Positions 52,663 to 61,217 of a stretch of 64,000 nt of DNA are shown in pieces. Origin of the DNA: Amycolatopsis sulphurea (lineage in GTDB: Bacteria > Actinomycetota > Actinomycetes > Mycobacteriales > Pseudonocardiaceae); assembly GCF_002564045.1 (NCBI RefSeq), contig NZ_PDJK01000002.1, positions 3,286,001-3,350,000 on the forward strand, read 5' to 3'. The position numbers and the translations under genes were made by a program. The notes under the pieces were generated by a model. That model made no database searches. It worked only from the letters and a program-made list of their open reading frames with translations, and was not told the DNA's origin. The first letter of the stretch is position 1, and every line of letters begins with the position of its first letter.

Positions 52663-53477
52663 TGACGACCATCGAAACGACCAACCCGGTCATCACCGAA
52701 GAGACCGTGCCGGTGTGGAACGGCAAGCTCTCGATCAAGGTGAAGATCGCCGGCGCCGGCGCTCCGCTGCTCTACCTGCACCCGGCCGCCGGGCTCGCGT
52801 GGGATCCGTTCCTGTCCGAGCTCGCCCAGACCCACACCGTCTACGCCCCCGAATTCCCCGGCACCAGCGCTGGCGATCCCTACGCCATCCACGCCGTGGA
52901 CCACCTCTCCGACATCGTGCTGATCTACGAAGAGGTCGTGCGCACCCTCGGGCTGCACAAACCGGTGGTGATCGGCCAGTCCTTCGGCGGGATGCTCGCC
53001 GCGGAACTCACCGCGGCCTACCCGCAGCTCGCGTCGAAGGTGGTGCTGCTCGACCCGATCGGGCTGTGGCGCGACGACCTCCCGATCGCCAACTGGATCG
53101 CGACGCCGCCTGCCGAACTCCCGGCGCTGCTGTTCCGCGACCCGAGCGGGCCGGGTGCGCAGTCGATGCTCGCCATGCCCGACGATCCCGACATCGCCGC
53201 CGCCGCGACCGCGGCGATGGTCTGGGCCTTTGGTAGCACCGGCAAGTTCGTGTGGCCCGTGCCCGATCGAGGGCTGCGCTCCCGCCTGCACCGGCTCACC
53301 GTGCCGGTCCTGCTGGTCTGGGGCCGCGACGACCGGGTCGCTCCGGTCGGCTATGTCGCCGAGTGGCAGCACGAGCTCGCCGACAGCCAGGCCGTCGTGA
53401 TCGACGACTGCGGCCACATCCCGCAGGTCGAACGGCTCGACCAGACCGTCACCGCCGTCGAGAAGTTTCTTTCCTGA
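52662..53477 (+). CDS. Alpha/beta hydrolase, module 2
   Basis: This 271-residue paralogue of the hydrolase at 48737 has the Ser in VVIGQSFGGMLAAE, the acid in LLVWGRDDRVAP and the His in VIDDCGHIPQVER. The segment VLLDPIGLWRDDLPIANWIA is nearly the same in both copies. It follows the monooxygenase without a gap and precedes the dioxygenase by 20 bases. Expected role is the same as in module 1. Confidence 0.9.
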   Translation: MTTIETTNPVITEETVPVWNGKLSIKVKIAGAGAPLLYLHPAAGLAWDPFLSELAQTHTVYAPEFPGTSAGDPYAIHAVDHLSDIVLIYEEVVRTLGLHKPVVIGQSFGGMLAAELTAAYPQLASKVVLLDPIGLWRDDLPIANWIATPPAELPALLFRDPSGPGAQSMLAMPDDPDIAAAATAAMVWAFGSTGKFVWPVPDRGLRSRLHRLTVPVLLVWGRDDRVAPVGYVAEWQHELADSQAVVIDDCGHIPQVERLDQTVTAVEKFLS

Positions 53478-53497
53478 CACCGAAGTTGGAGCACCCT

Positions 53498-54346
53498 GTG
53501 ACCGCCACACCCGCACCGACCGCGGCCGGTTCCGGCGCGAACGCCACCGCCGCCTTCCGCGCCGGCACCACCCGTCGCGGACCCGCTGACGTCGACCAGC
53601 AGCGCGTGAGCACCGTCGCCCACGCCCTCCTCGACGCCGTGCACGGCGTCATCCGCGACCACGAGATCACCTACCCGGAATTTCAAGCCGCGAAGCAGTG
53701 GCTGATCGACGTCGGCGAAGGCGGCGAATGGCCGCTGTTCCTCGACGTGTTCGTCGAGCATGAGGTCGAGCAGGTCGCCGAGCGCACGCAGCACGGGACC
53801 AAGGGCACCATCGAAGGCCCGTATTACCTGCCTGGCCAGAAAACCCTGCCGGCGGTGACGGCTCTGCCGCAGCGCGCGGACGAGAAAGGCGACGTTCTCG
53901 TGTTCACCGGGCAGGTTCGCGCGCTCGACGGCACCCCGCTCGGCGGCGCCGAGGTCGACATCTGGCACGCCGACGCCGACGGCTACTACTCCGGCTTCGC
54001 CCCGCACATCCCCGACGGCAACCTGCGTGGCGTGATCACCACTGACGACCAGGGCCGCTTCGAGATCACCACCGTTCAACCCGCACCGTACCAGATCCCC
54101 ACCGACGGCCCCACCGGCAAACTCATCACCGCGGCCGGCTGGCATCCGTGGCGCCCCGCGCACCTGCACCTGATGGTGCGCGCACCGGGGTACCGGCAGA
54201 TCACCACACAGCTGTACTTCCACGGCGGCGAGTGGCTCGACTCCGACGTTGCGAGCGCGACCAAGGACGAACTCGTCCTCACGCCCGAGACGCGGCCCGA
54301 CGGCCGCCGGCAGGCGACCTACGACTTCGACCTCGAACCCGCCTGA
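53498..54346 (+). CDS. Intradiol ring-cleavage dioxygenase, module 2
   Basis: This 282-residue catechol 1,2-dioxygenase-family enzyme has Fe(III) ligands in EGPYYLPGQ, DADGYYSGF and RPAHLHLMV. GTG at 53498 is the start closest to the hydrolase stop and in frame; the first 25 or so residues are Ala/Thr/Pro-rich and not conserved with module 1. Its stop overlaps the cycloisomerase start (TGATG). The operon ends in a muconolactone isomerase gene, which suggests that catechol itself, or an alkylcatechol, is cleaved. Confidence 0.92.
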   Translation: MTATPAPTAAGSGANATAAFRAGTTRRGPADVDQQRVSTVAHALLDAVHGVIRDHEITYPEFQAAKQWLIDVGEGGEWPLFLDVFVEHEVEQVAERTQHGTKGTIEGPYYLPGQKTLPAVTALPQRADEKGDVLVFTGQVRALDGTPLGGAEVDIWHADADGYYSGFAPHIPDGNLRGVITTDDQGRFEITTVQPAPYQIPTDGPTGKLITAAGWHPWRPAHLHLMVRAPGYRQITTQLYFHGGEWLDSDVASATKDELVLTPETRPDGRRQATYDFDLEPA

Positions 54347-55470
54347 TGAACCAGGATCTACACATCGACCGGGTCGAGACAGTGATCGTCGATATCCCGT
54401 TGCGCCGCCCGCACCGCTTCGCCCGCGCCACAATGGACGCACAGCCGGTGTTGTACGTGTTCATCCGCACCGCCGGTGGCGTCACCGGCACTGGCGAAGG
54501 AGTCGTCCCCGGCGGGCCGTGGTGGGGCGGCGAATCCGTCGAAACCATGCGGCTGATCGTCGAACGCTACCTCGTTCCTGTCCTCATCGGACGGACCGTC
54601 GACGACATCCACGGCCTGATGCGGGATATGACCGACGTCGTCGCCGCGAACCTCTTCGCCAAGGCCGCGGTCGAGGTCGCGCTGCACGACGCGTGGGCGC
54701 GCAGCCTCGGCGTGCCGGTGCACACCCTGCTCGGCGGCCGCGCCCGCACCTCGATCCCGGTCACCTGGGCGCTGGGCACCGAACCCGCGCCGGTGGTCGT
54801 CGAAGAAGCCCTCGCCAAACTCGACACCGGGCTGCACACCACCTTCAAGCTCAAGATGGGCGCGTTGGAACCCGCCGACGACGTCGCCCGGATCACGACC
54901 GTCGCCGAAAAACTCCGCGGCATCGCCGGAGTCCGCGTCGACCTCAACGCCCGCTGGGACCGGGTCACCGCACTGCGCCACCTCCCCGCGCTCGTCGGCG
55001 CCGGCGTCGAACTCGTCGAGCAACCTGTGCCCGGGCCCGATCTCGACGCGATGACCGAGATCGCCGCCGCACTGCCGATCCCGGTGATGGCCGACGAAAG
55101 CCTGCGCACACCCGCCGACGCGACCCGGATCGCACGCCACCGCGCCGCCGGTGTACTGGCGGTGAAGACCACCAAGTGCGCAGGACTGCGCGCCAGCATG
55201 GACATCGCCGCCATCGGCGCCGCCGCCGGCATCCCGACCCACGCCGCTACGTCGATCGAGTCCCCGATCGGCACCGCGGCCTCACTGCAGTTCGCCTGCG
55301 CCGCACCGGGCGTGACCTGGGGCAGCGAACTGTTCGGCCCCCTGCTCATGGCCGAGGACATGCTCACCGAACCTCTCCGCTACGCCGATGGTCATCTGCA
55401 CCTGCCCGCCGGACCCGGTCTCGGAGTCGAACTCGACCCCGGCCAGGTCCGCGCCTTCCGAAGGGACTGA
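54346..55470 (+). CDS. Muconate cycloisomerase (enolase superfamily), module 2
   Basis: This 374-residue enzyme turns cis,cis-muconate into muconolactone. The catalytic pieces are TFKLKMG, VDLNARWD, LVEQPVP, PVMADESL and VKTTKCAG. It shares GEGVVPGGPWWGGESVE with the module 1 enzyme. The start overlaps the dioxygenase stop, and the muconolactone isomerase gene begins 6 bases after its stop. Order and partner genes fit the classic catechol ortho-cleavage pathway. Confidence 0.93.
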   Translation: MNQDLHIDRVETVIVDIPLRRPHRFARATMDAQPVLYVFIRTAGGVTGTGEGVVPGGPWWGGESVETMRLIVERYLVPVLIGRTVDDIHGLMRDMTDVVAANLFAKAAVEVALHDAWARSLGVPVHTLLGGRARTSIPVTWALGTEPAPVVVEEALAKLDTGLHTTFKLKMGALEPADDVARITTVAEKLRGIAGVRVDLNARWDRVTALRHLPALVGAGVELVEQPVPGPDLDAMTEIAAALPIPVMADESLRTPADATRIARHRAAGVLAVKTTKCAGLRASMDIAAIGAAAGIPTHAATSIESPIGTAASLQFACAAPGVTWGSELFGPLLMAEDMLTEPLRYADGHLHLPAGPGLGVELDPGQVRAFRRD

Positions 55471-55476
55471 ACGACC

Positions 55477-55773
55477 GTGCTCTTCCACGTACGCATGGAT
55501 GTCGCGATCCCGCACGATCTCGAACCGAACCACCGCGAAGACCTCGTTGCCACCGAGCGGAAACGCGCACTCGAACTCCAGCACACCGGAGTCTGGCGGC
55601 ACCTCTGGCGCGTCGTCGGCTGCTACAGCAACATCAGCATCTTCGACGTCGACACCAACGACGGACTGCACGCCATCCTCGAATCACTGCCGCTCTACCC
55701 CTACATGACCATCGAGGTCACGCCGCTCGCCCAGCACCCTTCCGACGTCTCCGTGGCAGTCGGACCGCGGTAG
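55477..55773 (+). CDS. catC: Muconolactone delta-isomerase
   Basis: This 98-residue protein matches CatC, a small enzyme that isomerises muconolactone to 3-oxoadipate enol-lactone. Visible are LFHVRMDVAIPHDLEPNHRE, LWRVVGCYSNISIFDVD, LHAILESLPLYPYMTIEVTP and LAQHPSD, which is the full family length. The start is GTG at 55477; the ribosome site is weak, and translation may rely on coupling to the upstream gene 6 bases away. It ends the operon. No catD or later 3-oxoadipate genes follow in the window. Confidence 0.93.
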   Translation: MLFHVRMDVAIPHDLEPNHREDLVATERKRALELQHTGVWRHLWRVVGCYSNISIFDVDTNDGLHAILESLPLYPYMTIEVTPLAQHPSDVSVAVGPR

Positions 55774-55932
55774 CAGACAACCCCCGGCCTCCGCGTCGTC
55801 TCAAAGCAGCCACCGGTCGCGTTCATGCCACCTATCCGTAGCTGCAAGGAATGTCTGGACGGTGCCGCTGATCCATTCGCCGCGGTCCCAGGTGGGCTAG
55901 CGGGCTCCTCCCGAGTTCGAGTCGGGCGTCGA

Positions 55933-56328
55933 TCAGGCAGTAAGCGTCGCACTGGAACGCATGTCGTCCAAGGTGAGCGCTTCATCCGTGGCCCGCACGC
56001 GGCTCTCGGAACGCACAAGAGCAACCAGTTGCCGCGCCCGCATAGCCCCTATCCCGAGTTTCCGGCGCAGGGTATCGGCGGATATCGGCCGCTGATGGAC
56101 GGACCTGTGAGCCGCGTCTTCCTGCCTCGCTCGTTCAAGCAGATCGCCATCAACCAACCTCGACGTTGGCCGCTTGCACTGCTCACCCACGCCGTGGGGC
56201 TTCGCGTTTCCGGTCGGCTCCGCCGCTTGCCCGATACCGTACGGTTCGTCGGAACCCGCTGCCTGCACCGGCTTCACCTCGCCAGGCGTTACTTCAGCCG
56301 GTTGACTTGCGGTAGCGAGTTCCCTCAA
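55933..56328 (-). pseudogene. DUF2637/SpdB-like protein, detached C-terminal part
   Basis: The frame from TTG at 56328 encodes about 131 residues. The second half, LLERARQEDAAHRSVHQRPI, SADTLRRKLGIGAMRARQL, is the C-terminal helix-turn-helix-like tail usual in DUF2637 proteins of actinobacterial integrative elements. The membrane part of such a protein lies at 60188-60694 on the same strand. The 3.9 kb between them is a tyrosine-recombinase element, so the two halves were most likely one gene. Confidence 0.7.
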
Positions 56329-56359
56329 CAGATCCGGGCCGACTACTGGTGGAGGGCAC

Positions 56360-58684
56360 CTATTCGAAGTGTGCGCTATTCGTCGTCAGGTCAGTGGCGT
56401 TGCCGGTGGTCGCGCGGGCTTCCAGGTAGGCCGACCAGTCACGTTGAAGGGTCTTGGTCCAGGTGACGGCCGTGCCGATGTGCAGTCCGAGGAGCTCGGC
56501 GAGGACTGGTGCTGGGAGGTCGGCGGCGAACTCGGTGAGCGCGGCGTTGCGGGCGGGCCGGGCCTGAATTCCGTGGAGGGCCAGTCGTTTCCGGAACGGT
56601 TCCGTGCTGATCGGATGGCTTGCCGGGCGGCCGGGGAACAGCAGACATTGGGCTGGCGGGTTAGCCGAAGGGCGGGCGGCCAGTCGTTGATCGCGTAGCT
56701 CCATCACCAGCGCGGCGAGCGGCTCGGGCAGCGAGACCGGACTGCGGTCCAAAATCAGCGTGACCGCATGATCGTTGTCGGCAATGCAGTCGGTGGTGAG
56801 GCGAACGATTCGGCTGAGGTGCTGCCCGAACAGGAGAACCAGACTGCCGCCGACGCGAACGTCCAGCGGGATGGTGCTGTCGTGCCAGAGCCGGTTGAGC
56901 AGGCTCCAGCGTTCGTCGGCTTCGATGGCCCGATAGCCGTTGGCACTCTTTGGGCGGACGGGGACCTCCACCTTCGACACCAACCGGCGTTCGGTTGCCC
57001 AGCAAAGGAAGTGGCGGGCTTCGTAACGCAAACTGCTGCCGGTGGTCACCCACCGATCGATGGCGTTCTGGTCAACAATGCCGAGGGTGAGTTCTTGGTC
57101 ATCGAGCCAAGCCAGAAATGCGATGGCGACGTTGATCCGCATGCGAGCCCATCCGGCGGTGGCCTCGCTGACAAGCTTGTGGTCCGCTCGCTGCCGAGCC
57201 CGGCGCAGGACCGTCCAGGTCGCGTAAGGCCGCACGATCCGAGCGTGCGCCTCGGGAAGGTCGGCGAGTCGCTGCTCGACCCAGCCTGCGAGCAGCTCAA
57301 GGTTGTCGTCGCGTGCCGGGAGAACTCCCGCATCGACGAGTCGGCGGCGCAGGAAGTTCCTCCGAGGCCCCGCGGGCAGCTCGTCAAGGATCTCGTGACT
57401 GAGCGGACCGGGCCGCCTGGCAAGACCGGCGATGGCGTCGGCCGCGTGGTGACGGCCGACGAACAACCAATTCCAAACCGCTCTGGGCCGTTCCGCATCG
57501 GCGAGAGCGTCGATCAAGGGGCGTAAGTGTTGCGCGGCAACACCATTGCCGTCAACGAGGGCCGCGGCGAGCCGCTGGCGCAGAGCGCATCTCACGCAGT
57601 AGCCGCCGTGCGCGAACGGATGACTGGATTGTTGACAGCCGGGGCAGGTGTAAACACGGGCGTCTCCGACACATGGTCCGCAGACCAGTTCGCCGTCACG
57701 GCGGCCGAGCAGTGGATATCGCTCGCCGCATGTTGGGCAAGGTCTGGGGTTGTCGAGGATGCTGACGTAGCAGGTTCGGCAGATCCATCCTCGTGGCCAG
57801 TGCGCTTCAGCGGCCCGGTCCCGCCCGCAGGAATCGCAGCGTCGGATGGGTTGCGAGATCAGGCGACGGTGACCGGCCGACACCATCTGGCCGGTCGCAT
57901 CGGCGGCTGGTGCGGTGTCGTGGTCGCAGGGACCGATGCTGGAGCAGGTCAGACAGAGTGAGACCGGAGTGCGGTAGCAGCGCGAGCACAAAGCCAGACC
58001 ATCGGATCCTTCTGTGACTTTGGCTGGCCGGTGTCGGCCGCAGACGCTGCATTCTCGTTCGGGCCTGCGGTAGCACCGCCGGCAGATGACCTTGTCACCG
58101 GCCAACGTCGCGGCGACACCGAGCTGGCCGCAGCTGCTGCAGGTGCGCCGCAGCCGTGGAACGCATCCCTCGCATAGTCCAGTCCCATCGTCGAGTCGGC
58201 GAGACACCGTCCGCCGCCGTCCGCAGTGCGCGCAGGGATGCTGCTTCGCAGGGTCTTTGCGGTAGCACGGAAGACACAGGGGTCCGTCGGCTGCGCGCAT
58301 GGCCATTCGGGAGGTTCGGCCGCACCGGCAGCACACTTCGATCATCTCGCGGCGGTGGCAGGTGTTGCATACCCGTCCACCATCCACAATGGTCGGCAGA
58401 GGTCTGGGCAGTCCGCAGCGCAGGCAGCACGGTCGGCGGATTCCGCCGATACCGGCGCCGACGAGCAGCGTCGTCAGGCGCACCAGCGGTGGAGGCGCAT
58501 CCGAGGAACCCGAGGTGAGCGCGTCCGGGTGGTCGGTGAGGTGCGCGGCAAGCCGACGCAGCGACGCGGTGCTCCCAGCCGCCTGCCGCACGAGATCGGC
58601 GGCGTGATCGCGCTGCAGCGCAGGGCATTGGGCGGTCACATGATCAATCACCAGCTGCCGCTCCGGGCCCCAGCTGGGTTTCAT
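56360..58684 (-). CDS. Zinc-ribbon-rich protein with degenerate tyrosine-recombinase-like C terminus
   Basis: This 774-residue protein has an N-terminal helical part, then about ten CxxC pairs (for example CLRCGLPRP, CCRCGRTSR, CAHCGRRR, CSSCGQLG, CSVCGRHR, CDSCGRDR, CPTCGERYP) that would form a row of zinc ribbons. The C-terminal half resembles a tyrosine-recombinase core (LVLLFGQHLSRIVRLTTDCI, then FRKRLALHGIQARPARNAAL and LAELLGLHIGTAVTWTKTL) but lacks the clear R-HxxR-Y set. ATG at 58684 overlaps the XRE stop (ATGA). It is probably an accessory DNA-binding subunit of the element. Confidence 0.8.
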   Translation of the reverse strand: MKPSWGPERQLVIDHVTAQCPALQRDHAADLVRQAAGSTASLRRLAAHLTDHPDALTSGSSDAPPPLVRLTTLLVGAGIGGIRRPCCLRCGLPRPLPTIVDGGRVCNTCHRREMIEVCCRCGRTSRMAMRAADGPLCLPCYRKDPAKQHPCAHCGRRRTVSRRLDDGTGLCEGCVPRLRRTCSSCGQLGVAATLAGDKVICRRCYRRPERECSVCGRHRPAKVTEGSDGLALCSRCYRTPVSLCLTCSSIGPCDHDTAPAADATGQMVSAGHRRLISQPIRRCDSCGRDRAAEAHWPRGWICRTCYVSILDNPRPCPTCGERYPLLGRRDGELVCGPCVGDARVYTCPGCQQSSHPFAHGGYCVRCALRQRLAAALVDGNGVAAQHLRPLIDALADAERPRAVWNWLFVGRHHAADAIAGLARRPGPLSHEILDELPAGPRRNFLRRRLVDAGVLPARDDNLELLAGWVEQRLADLPEAHARIVRPYATWTVLRRARQRADHKLVSEATAGWARMRINVAIAFLAWLDDQELTLGIVDQNAIDRWVTTGSSLRYEARHFLCWATERRLVSKVEVPVRPKSANGYRAIEADERWSLLNRLWHDSTIPLDVRVGGSLVLLFGQHLSRIVRLTTDCIADNDHAVTLILDRSPVSLPEPLAALVMELRDQRLAARPSANPPAQCLLFPGRPASHPISTEPFRKRLALHGIQARPARNAALTEFAADLPAPVLAELLGLHIGTAVTWTKTLQRDWSAYLEARATTGNATDLTTNSAHFE

Positions 58685-59007
58685 GGGTTCTCCGGTCGGC
58701 GCACCACCGTCCGCTTCGGTGCACTCGCCGTGCTTTTCCCCGTTGTGGAGCCGGTTTTGCGGACCTCGACGGGCTCGGCGGTGACCTCGATGAGATCGCC
58801 GACACCGCAGTCGAGGATGTCGCATAACGCGGCCAGGATGTCGAGGGAGAGGCGCTGTGGCCGCTGGGTCACCAGCCGGTAGACCTGCTCGCGGGACAAG
58901 TGGATGCCCCGTTCGGCCAGCAACGGGACCAGATCGCTGGTCTGGAACAAGCCACGGGCGGCCATCAACTGCCGCAGGTGCCACCGATACGACATCGTCT
59001 TCGTCAC
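58681..59007 (-). CDS. XRE-type HTH protein of the recombinase element
   Basis: This 108-residue protein has a Cro/C1-type DNA-binding domain: WHLRQLMAARGLFQTSDLVP, LLAERGIHLSREQVYRLVTQ, LDILAALCDILDCGVGDLIE. A basic tail follows. GTG at 59007 overlaps the recombinase stop (GTGA) and has GGAAGGG upstream. It is the middle gene of the three-gene operon and may regulate it or help assemble the recombination complex. Confidence 0.88.
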   Translation of the reverse strand: MTKTMSYRWHLRQLMAARGLFQTSDLVPLLAERGIHLSREQVYRLVTQRPQRLSLDILAALCDILDCGVGDLIEVTAEPVEVRKTGSTTGKSTASAPKRTVVRRPENP

Positions 59008-60119
59008 CGCGGTGTCCCTTCCTTGATCTGCCGCTGCAAGGACTGCTCCAGCAACCTGTTCCGGAACTCGTCACCGACGGAGGAGTAGATTGCCGTGGTC
59101 GAGGCGTAAGAGTGACCGACCTGTTGCTGGACAAACAGTTCCGGGTAGCCGAACTCCAGCAGATGGGTAACGTAGGAATGGCGCAGACAATGCAAGTCCA
59201 GCTCCGCCGGCAACCCGGCCAGAGACCGGATCTCCGCGAACGCCTCATCGAGCGTGCGGACCGCGATCCGCCCGCGCCGTTCGGTCATCCACATCGCGCC
59301 GTGGCCACCAGGCTCGAACTGGGCTCGCACCTCACCGACCCAGTGCTGGAGAACCTCGACGATCCAGTCCATCTCCGGGACCGTCAACACCGTGCGCCGC
59401 CGGGGCGGTGCGCCCTTGACAGCCTTGCCGTAACGGACTTGCACGGCACCGAAGCGGCCGTAGTCTCCGGCGCGCGGGTTGCGCCGCCAGTCGGCCACAT
59501 CCAACATCGACGCCTCACGACGACGCAACCCGAACGCGTAGACCGTCTTCACCAGTGCAGCATCCCGCAACGCGGGCAACGATCCCTTCCTGCCCCGCCC
59601 ACGAATCTGCGCCACCCGGTCATCCGCGGCATCGAACAACGTCTGCAGCTCGTCGTAGGTCAACGCCCGCCGAGCTGGTTGCCCCTCGAACTCCGCCGAG
59701 TGCGTCACGGTGTTCCACTCGTGGCAGATCTGCGAAGGAACCATCCCGAACCGTGTCTGACACTCCGCGGGCCAGCCGTAGCGGGGATCGGTGACGAACT
59801 CGACGAACAACCGCAGCGTCGTCTGATACCCACGCACCGTGGAAAACGCGACCGGTTTCGAACCCGATCTCAACTCGGAGATGAACGCTTCCACCTCGGA
59901 CGGCACCCATTGCCACGGGTACTGACCGGTGAACTCGGCGAATCGGCGGACGAGCCGAACACACTCGCCGATCGTCGTCTCCCGCAACATCCGGCTGTGC
60001 TGCTGACGCGTCCAGCCCTCCAGCATCGCCTCGAACACAGCCGGTTCCGGATCCAGATAGCGCACACCGACCGGCAACACAGCCTGAACGCTTCCGGTCA
60101 GATCGGCGCCCTGAGCCAT
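59004..60119 (-). CDS. Tyrosine recombinase
   Basis: This 371-residue tyrosine-type recombinase has all catalytic positions: Arg in FGLRRREASMLDVADW, His and Arg in LDLHCLRHSYVTHLLEFG, His in VQQQVGHSYASTT and Tyr in TAIYSSVGDEFRNRLLE. The N-terminal SAM-like domain (FAEFTGQYPWQWVPSEVEAF) is present. ATG at 60119 has GGAGG 5 bases upstream; the frame upstream of it belongs to the interrupted DUF2637 region. It is likely to be the active enzyme of the inserted element. Confidence 0.92.
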   Translation of the reverse strand: MAQGADLTGSVQAVLPVGVRYLDPEPAVFEAMLEGWTRQQHSRMLRETTIGECVRLVRRFAEFTGQYPWQWVPSEVEAFISELRSGSKPVAFSTVRGYQTTLRLFVEFVTDPRYGWPAECQTRFGMVPSQICHEWNTVTHSAEFEGQPARRALTYDELQTLFDAADDRVAQIRGRGRKGSLPALRDAALVKTVYAFGLRRREASMLDVADWRRNPRAGDYGRFGAVQVRYGKAVKGAPPRRRTVLTVPEMDWIVEVLQHWVGEVRAQFEPGGHGAMWMTERRGRIAVRTLDEAFAEIRSLAGLPAELDLHCLRHSYVTHLLEFGYPELFVQQQVGHSYASTTAIYSSVGDEFRNRLLEQSLQRQIKEGTPR

Positions 60120-60187
60120 CACCACCTCCGTTGCAAACGATGCAACATCGTGGCTCCTGGTGACGCTTGCGGCAACACAGCTGCAGG

Positions 60188-60694
60188 TCAACGACGCAAC
60201 AACAACCCCATCGAGCGAACCACTGCCGCGTCGACCAGGCAGGTCGAGCGCAGCGCCCACCGTGTCGAATGATGCATCCGATGCAATTCCGCCGCCTTCT
60301 CAGCCCATCCGATCAGCAGCAACGGGCCCACCGCGTCGAACGCGGCCTTGCCAAGGTGACCCGCTACCAGCGGGTCAGCCACGTTCATCGCCAGAGTCGC
60401 CATGCTCGCGAAGAGCAGTAGGCGGCGGGCCGGCCGCAACTGCGTCGACGGCACCCCCGCGAGGGCCAGGTGCCGACTGCCGAGGAGGAGCCCGAGGATC
60501 GAGAGGTCGACCGCGGGTGCGACGAGCGGAGCGACCCAGACGGGCACGCCGAGCCGCAGTGCGAGGTTGAGGACGTTGCCGAAGCCGAAGAGAAAGGTGA
60601 GGCCGACTATGACGCCCATGATCACGGTGACGGCCTGCGCGACACCTGCCCCGGCCGAAGCTGATCGAGTCGACATAGCTGCGCGCGGTGTCAT
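60188..60694 (-). pseudogene. DUF2637/SpdB-like membrane protein, N-terminal part
   Basis: About 150 residues with four hydrophobic segments (AVTVIMGVIVGLTFLFGFG, WVAPLVAPAVDLSILGLLLG, RLLLFASMATLAMNVADPL, AVGPLLLIGWAEKAAEL) match the DUF2637 domain of actinobacterial ICE spread/transfer genes. The frame ends shortly after the domain, in sequence altered by the inserted element. The C-terminal tail is found 3.9 kb away. ATG at 60694 overlaps the HTH gene stop (ATGA), so the pair forms an operon. Confidence 0.75.
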
Positions 60695-61149
60695 CGCGCA
60701 TCACCTGCTTCGGCTCGTGGGCGCCCGTGGGTGTCCAGGGTGGAGATGCCGCGTTCGCGCAGTTTGGTGAGCACGGTGGTGTGGTTGACGCCAAGGTGGT
60801 CGCCGACTCGCGCGAGAGACCAGCCGAGTTTGTAGAGGTGGACGGCGTCGTCGACCTGGTCCGGAGAGAGACCGCGGCGGCGCATTTGCACGCCGTGCCG
60901 GTGGAGGATGTTGCTGACCGTTCGCCGTTCGATGCCGAACTGGTCCCCGAGTTCGTACACCGTCGCGCCGGACCGGTAGTCGGCGATCAGCTGCTCGACC
61001 TGCTCGGAGCCGAGTTGCCGGGCCCGGCCGGGGCGGTCGCGCCTGATCGACGGCGGCTCCGGCGTATCGATGCTGGGAAGCTTCTCGCGGAGCTCTTCCA
61101 GTGCTCTGACCTGGTCTTTTGTGTTCGAGTAAGGTCCCCTAACCTCCAC
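60691..61149 (-). CDS. Double helix-turn-helix protein coupled to DUF2637
   Basis: This 152-residue homologue of the protein at 41288 has SGATVYELGDQFGIERRTVS, NILHRHGVQMRRRGLSPDQ and VHLYKLGWSLARVGDHLGVN, so both helix-turn-helix units are intact. GTG at 61149 starts it, in the conserved 5' context seen at the other copies. Its stop overlaps the DUF2637 start, which identifies the likely original context of this gene family: regulator plus membrane spread protein of an ICE. A 12-bp inverted repeat lies 14 bases upstream. Confidence 0.85.
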   Translation of the reverse strand: MEVRGPYSNTKDQVRALEELREKLPSIDTPEPPSIRRDRPGRARQLGSEQVEQLIADYRSGATVYELGDQFGIERRTVSNILHRHGVQMRRRGLSPDQVDDAVHLYKLGWSLARVGDHLGVNHTTVLTKLRERGISTLDTHGRPRAEAGDAR

Positions 61150-61163
61150 ATATGAAGTTGCAG

Positions 61164-61217
61164 ATGAACCCCCTGAGTGCTTGGAAATCCCAGGTCAGGC
61201 GCTCGCAGGGGGTTCAT
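61164..61217. promoter_or_regulatory. 12-bp perfect inverted repeat upstream of the HTH gene
   Basis: ATGAACCCCCTG (61164-61175) and CAGGGGGTTCAT (61206-61217) are exact reverse complements with 30 bases between. The arm length, spacing and distance to the HTH gene are like those of the repeat at 41741-41799, though the sequence differs. The right arm lies in the last codons of the small gene that ends at 61195. Confidence 0.6.

Larger units (their letters stand above)
56340..60240 (-). mobile_element. Three-gene tyrosine-recombinase element inserted in the DUF2637 gene
   Basis: Three overlapping minus-strand genes (tyrosine recombinase, XRE-like protein, zinc-ribbon recombinase-like protein) lie exactly between the N- and C-terminal parts of a DUF2637 gene. 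The organisation is like multi-gene tyrosine-recombinase transposons such as Tn554, though the proteins are of an actinobacterial type. The ends are approximate; I could not define inverted repeats or a duplicated core by eye. Confidence 0.7.
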
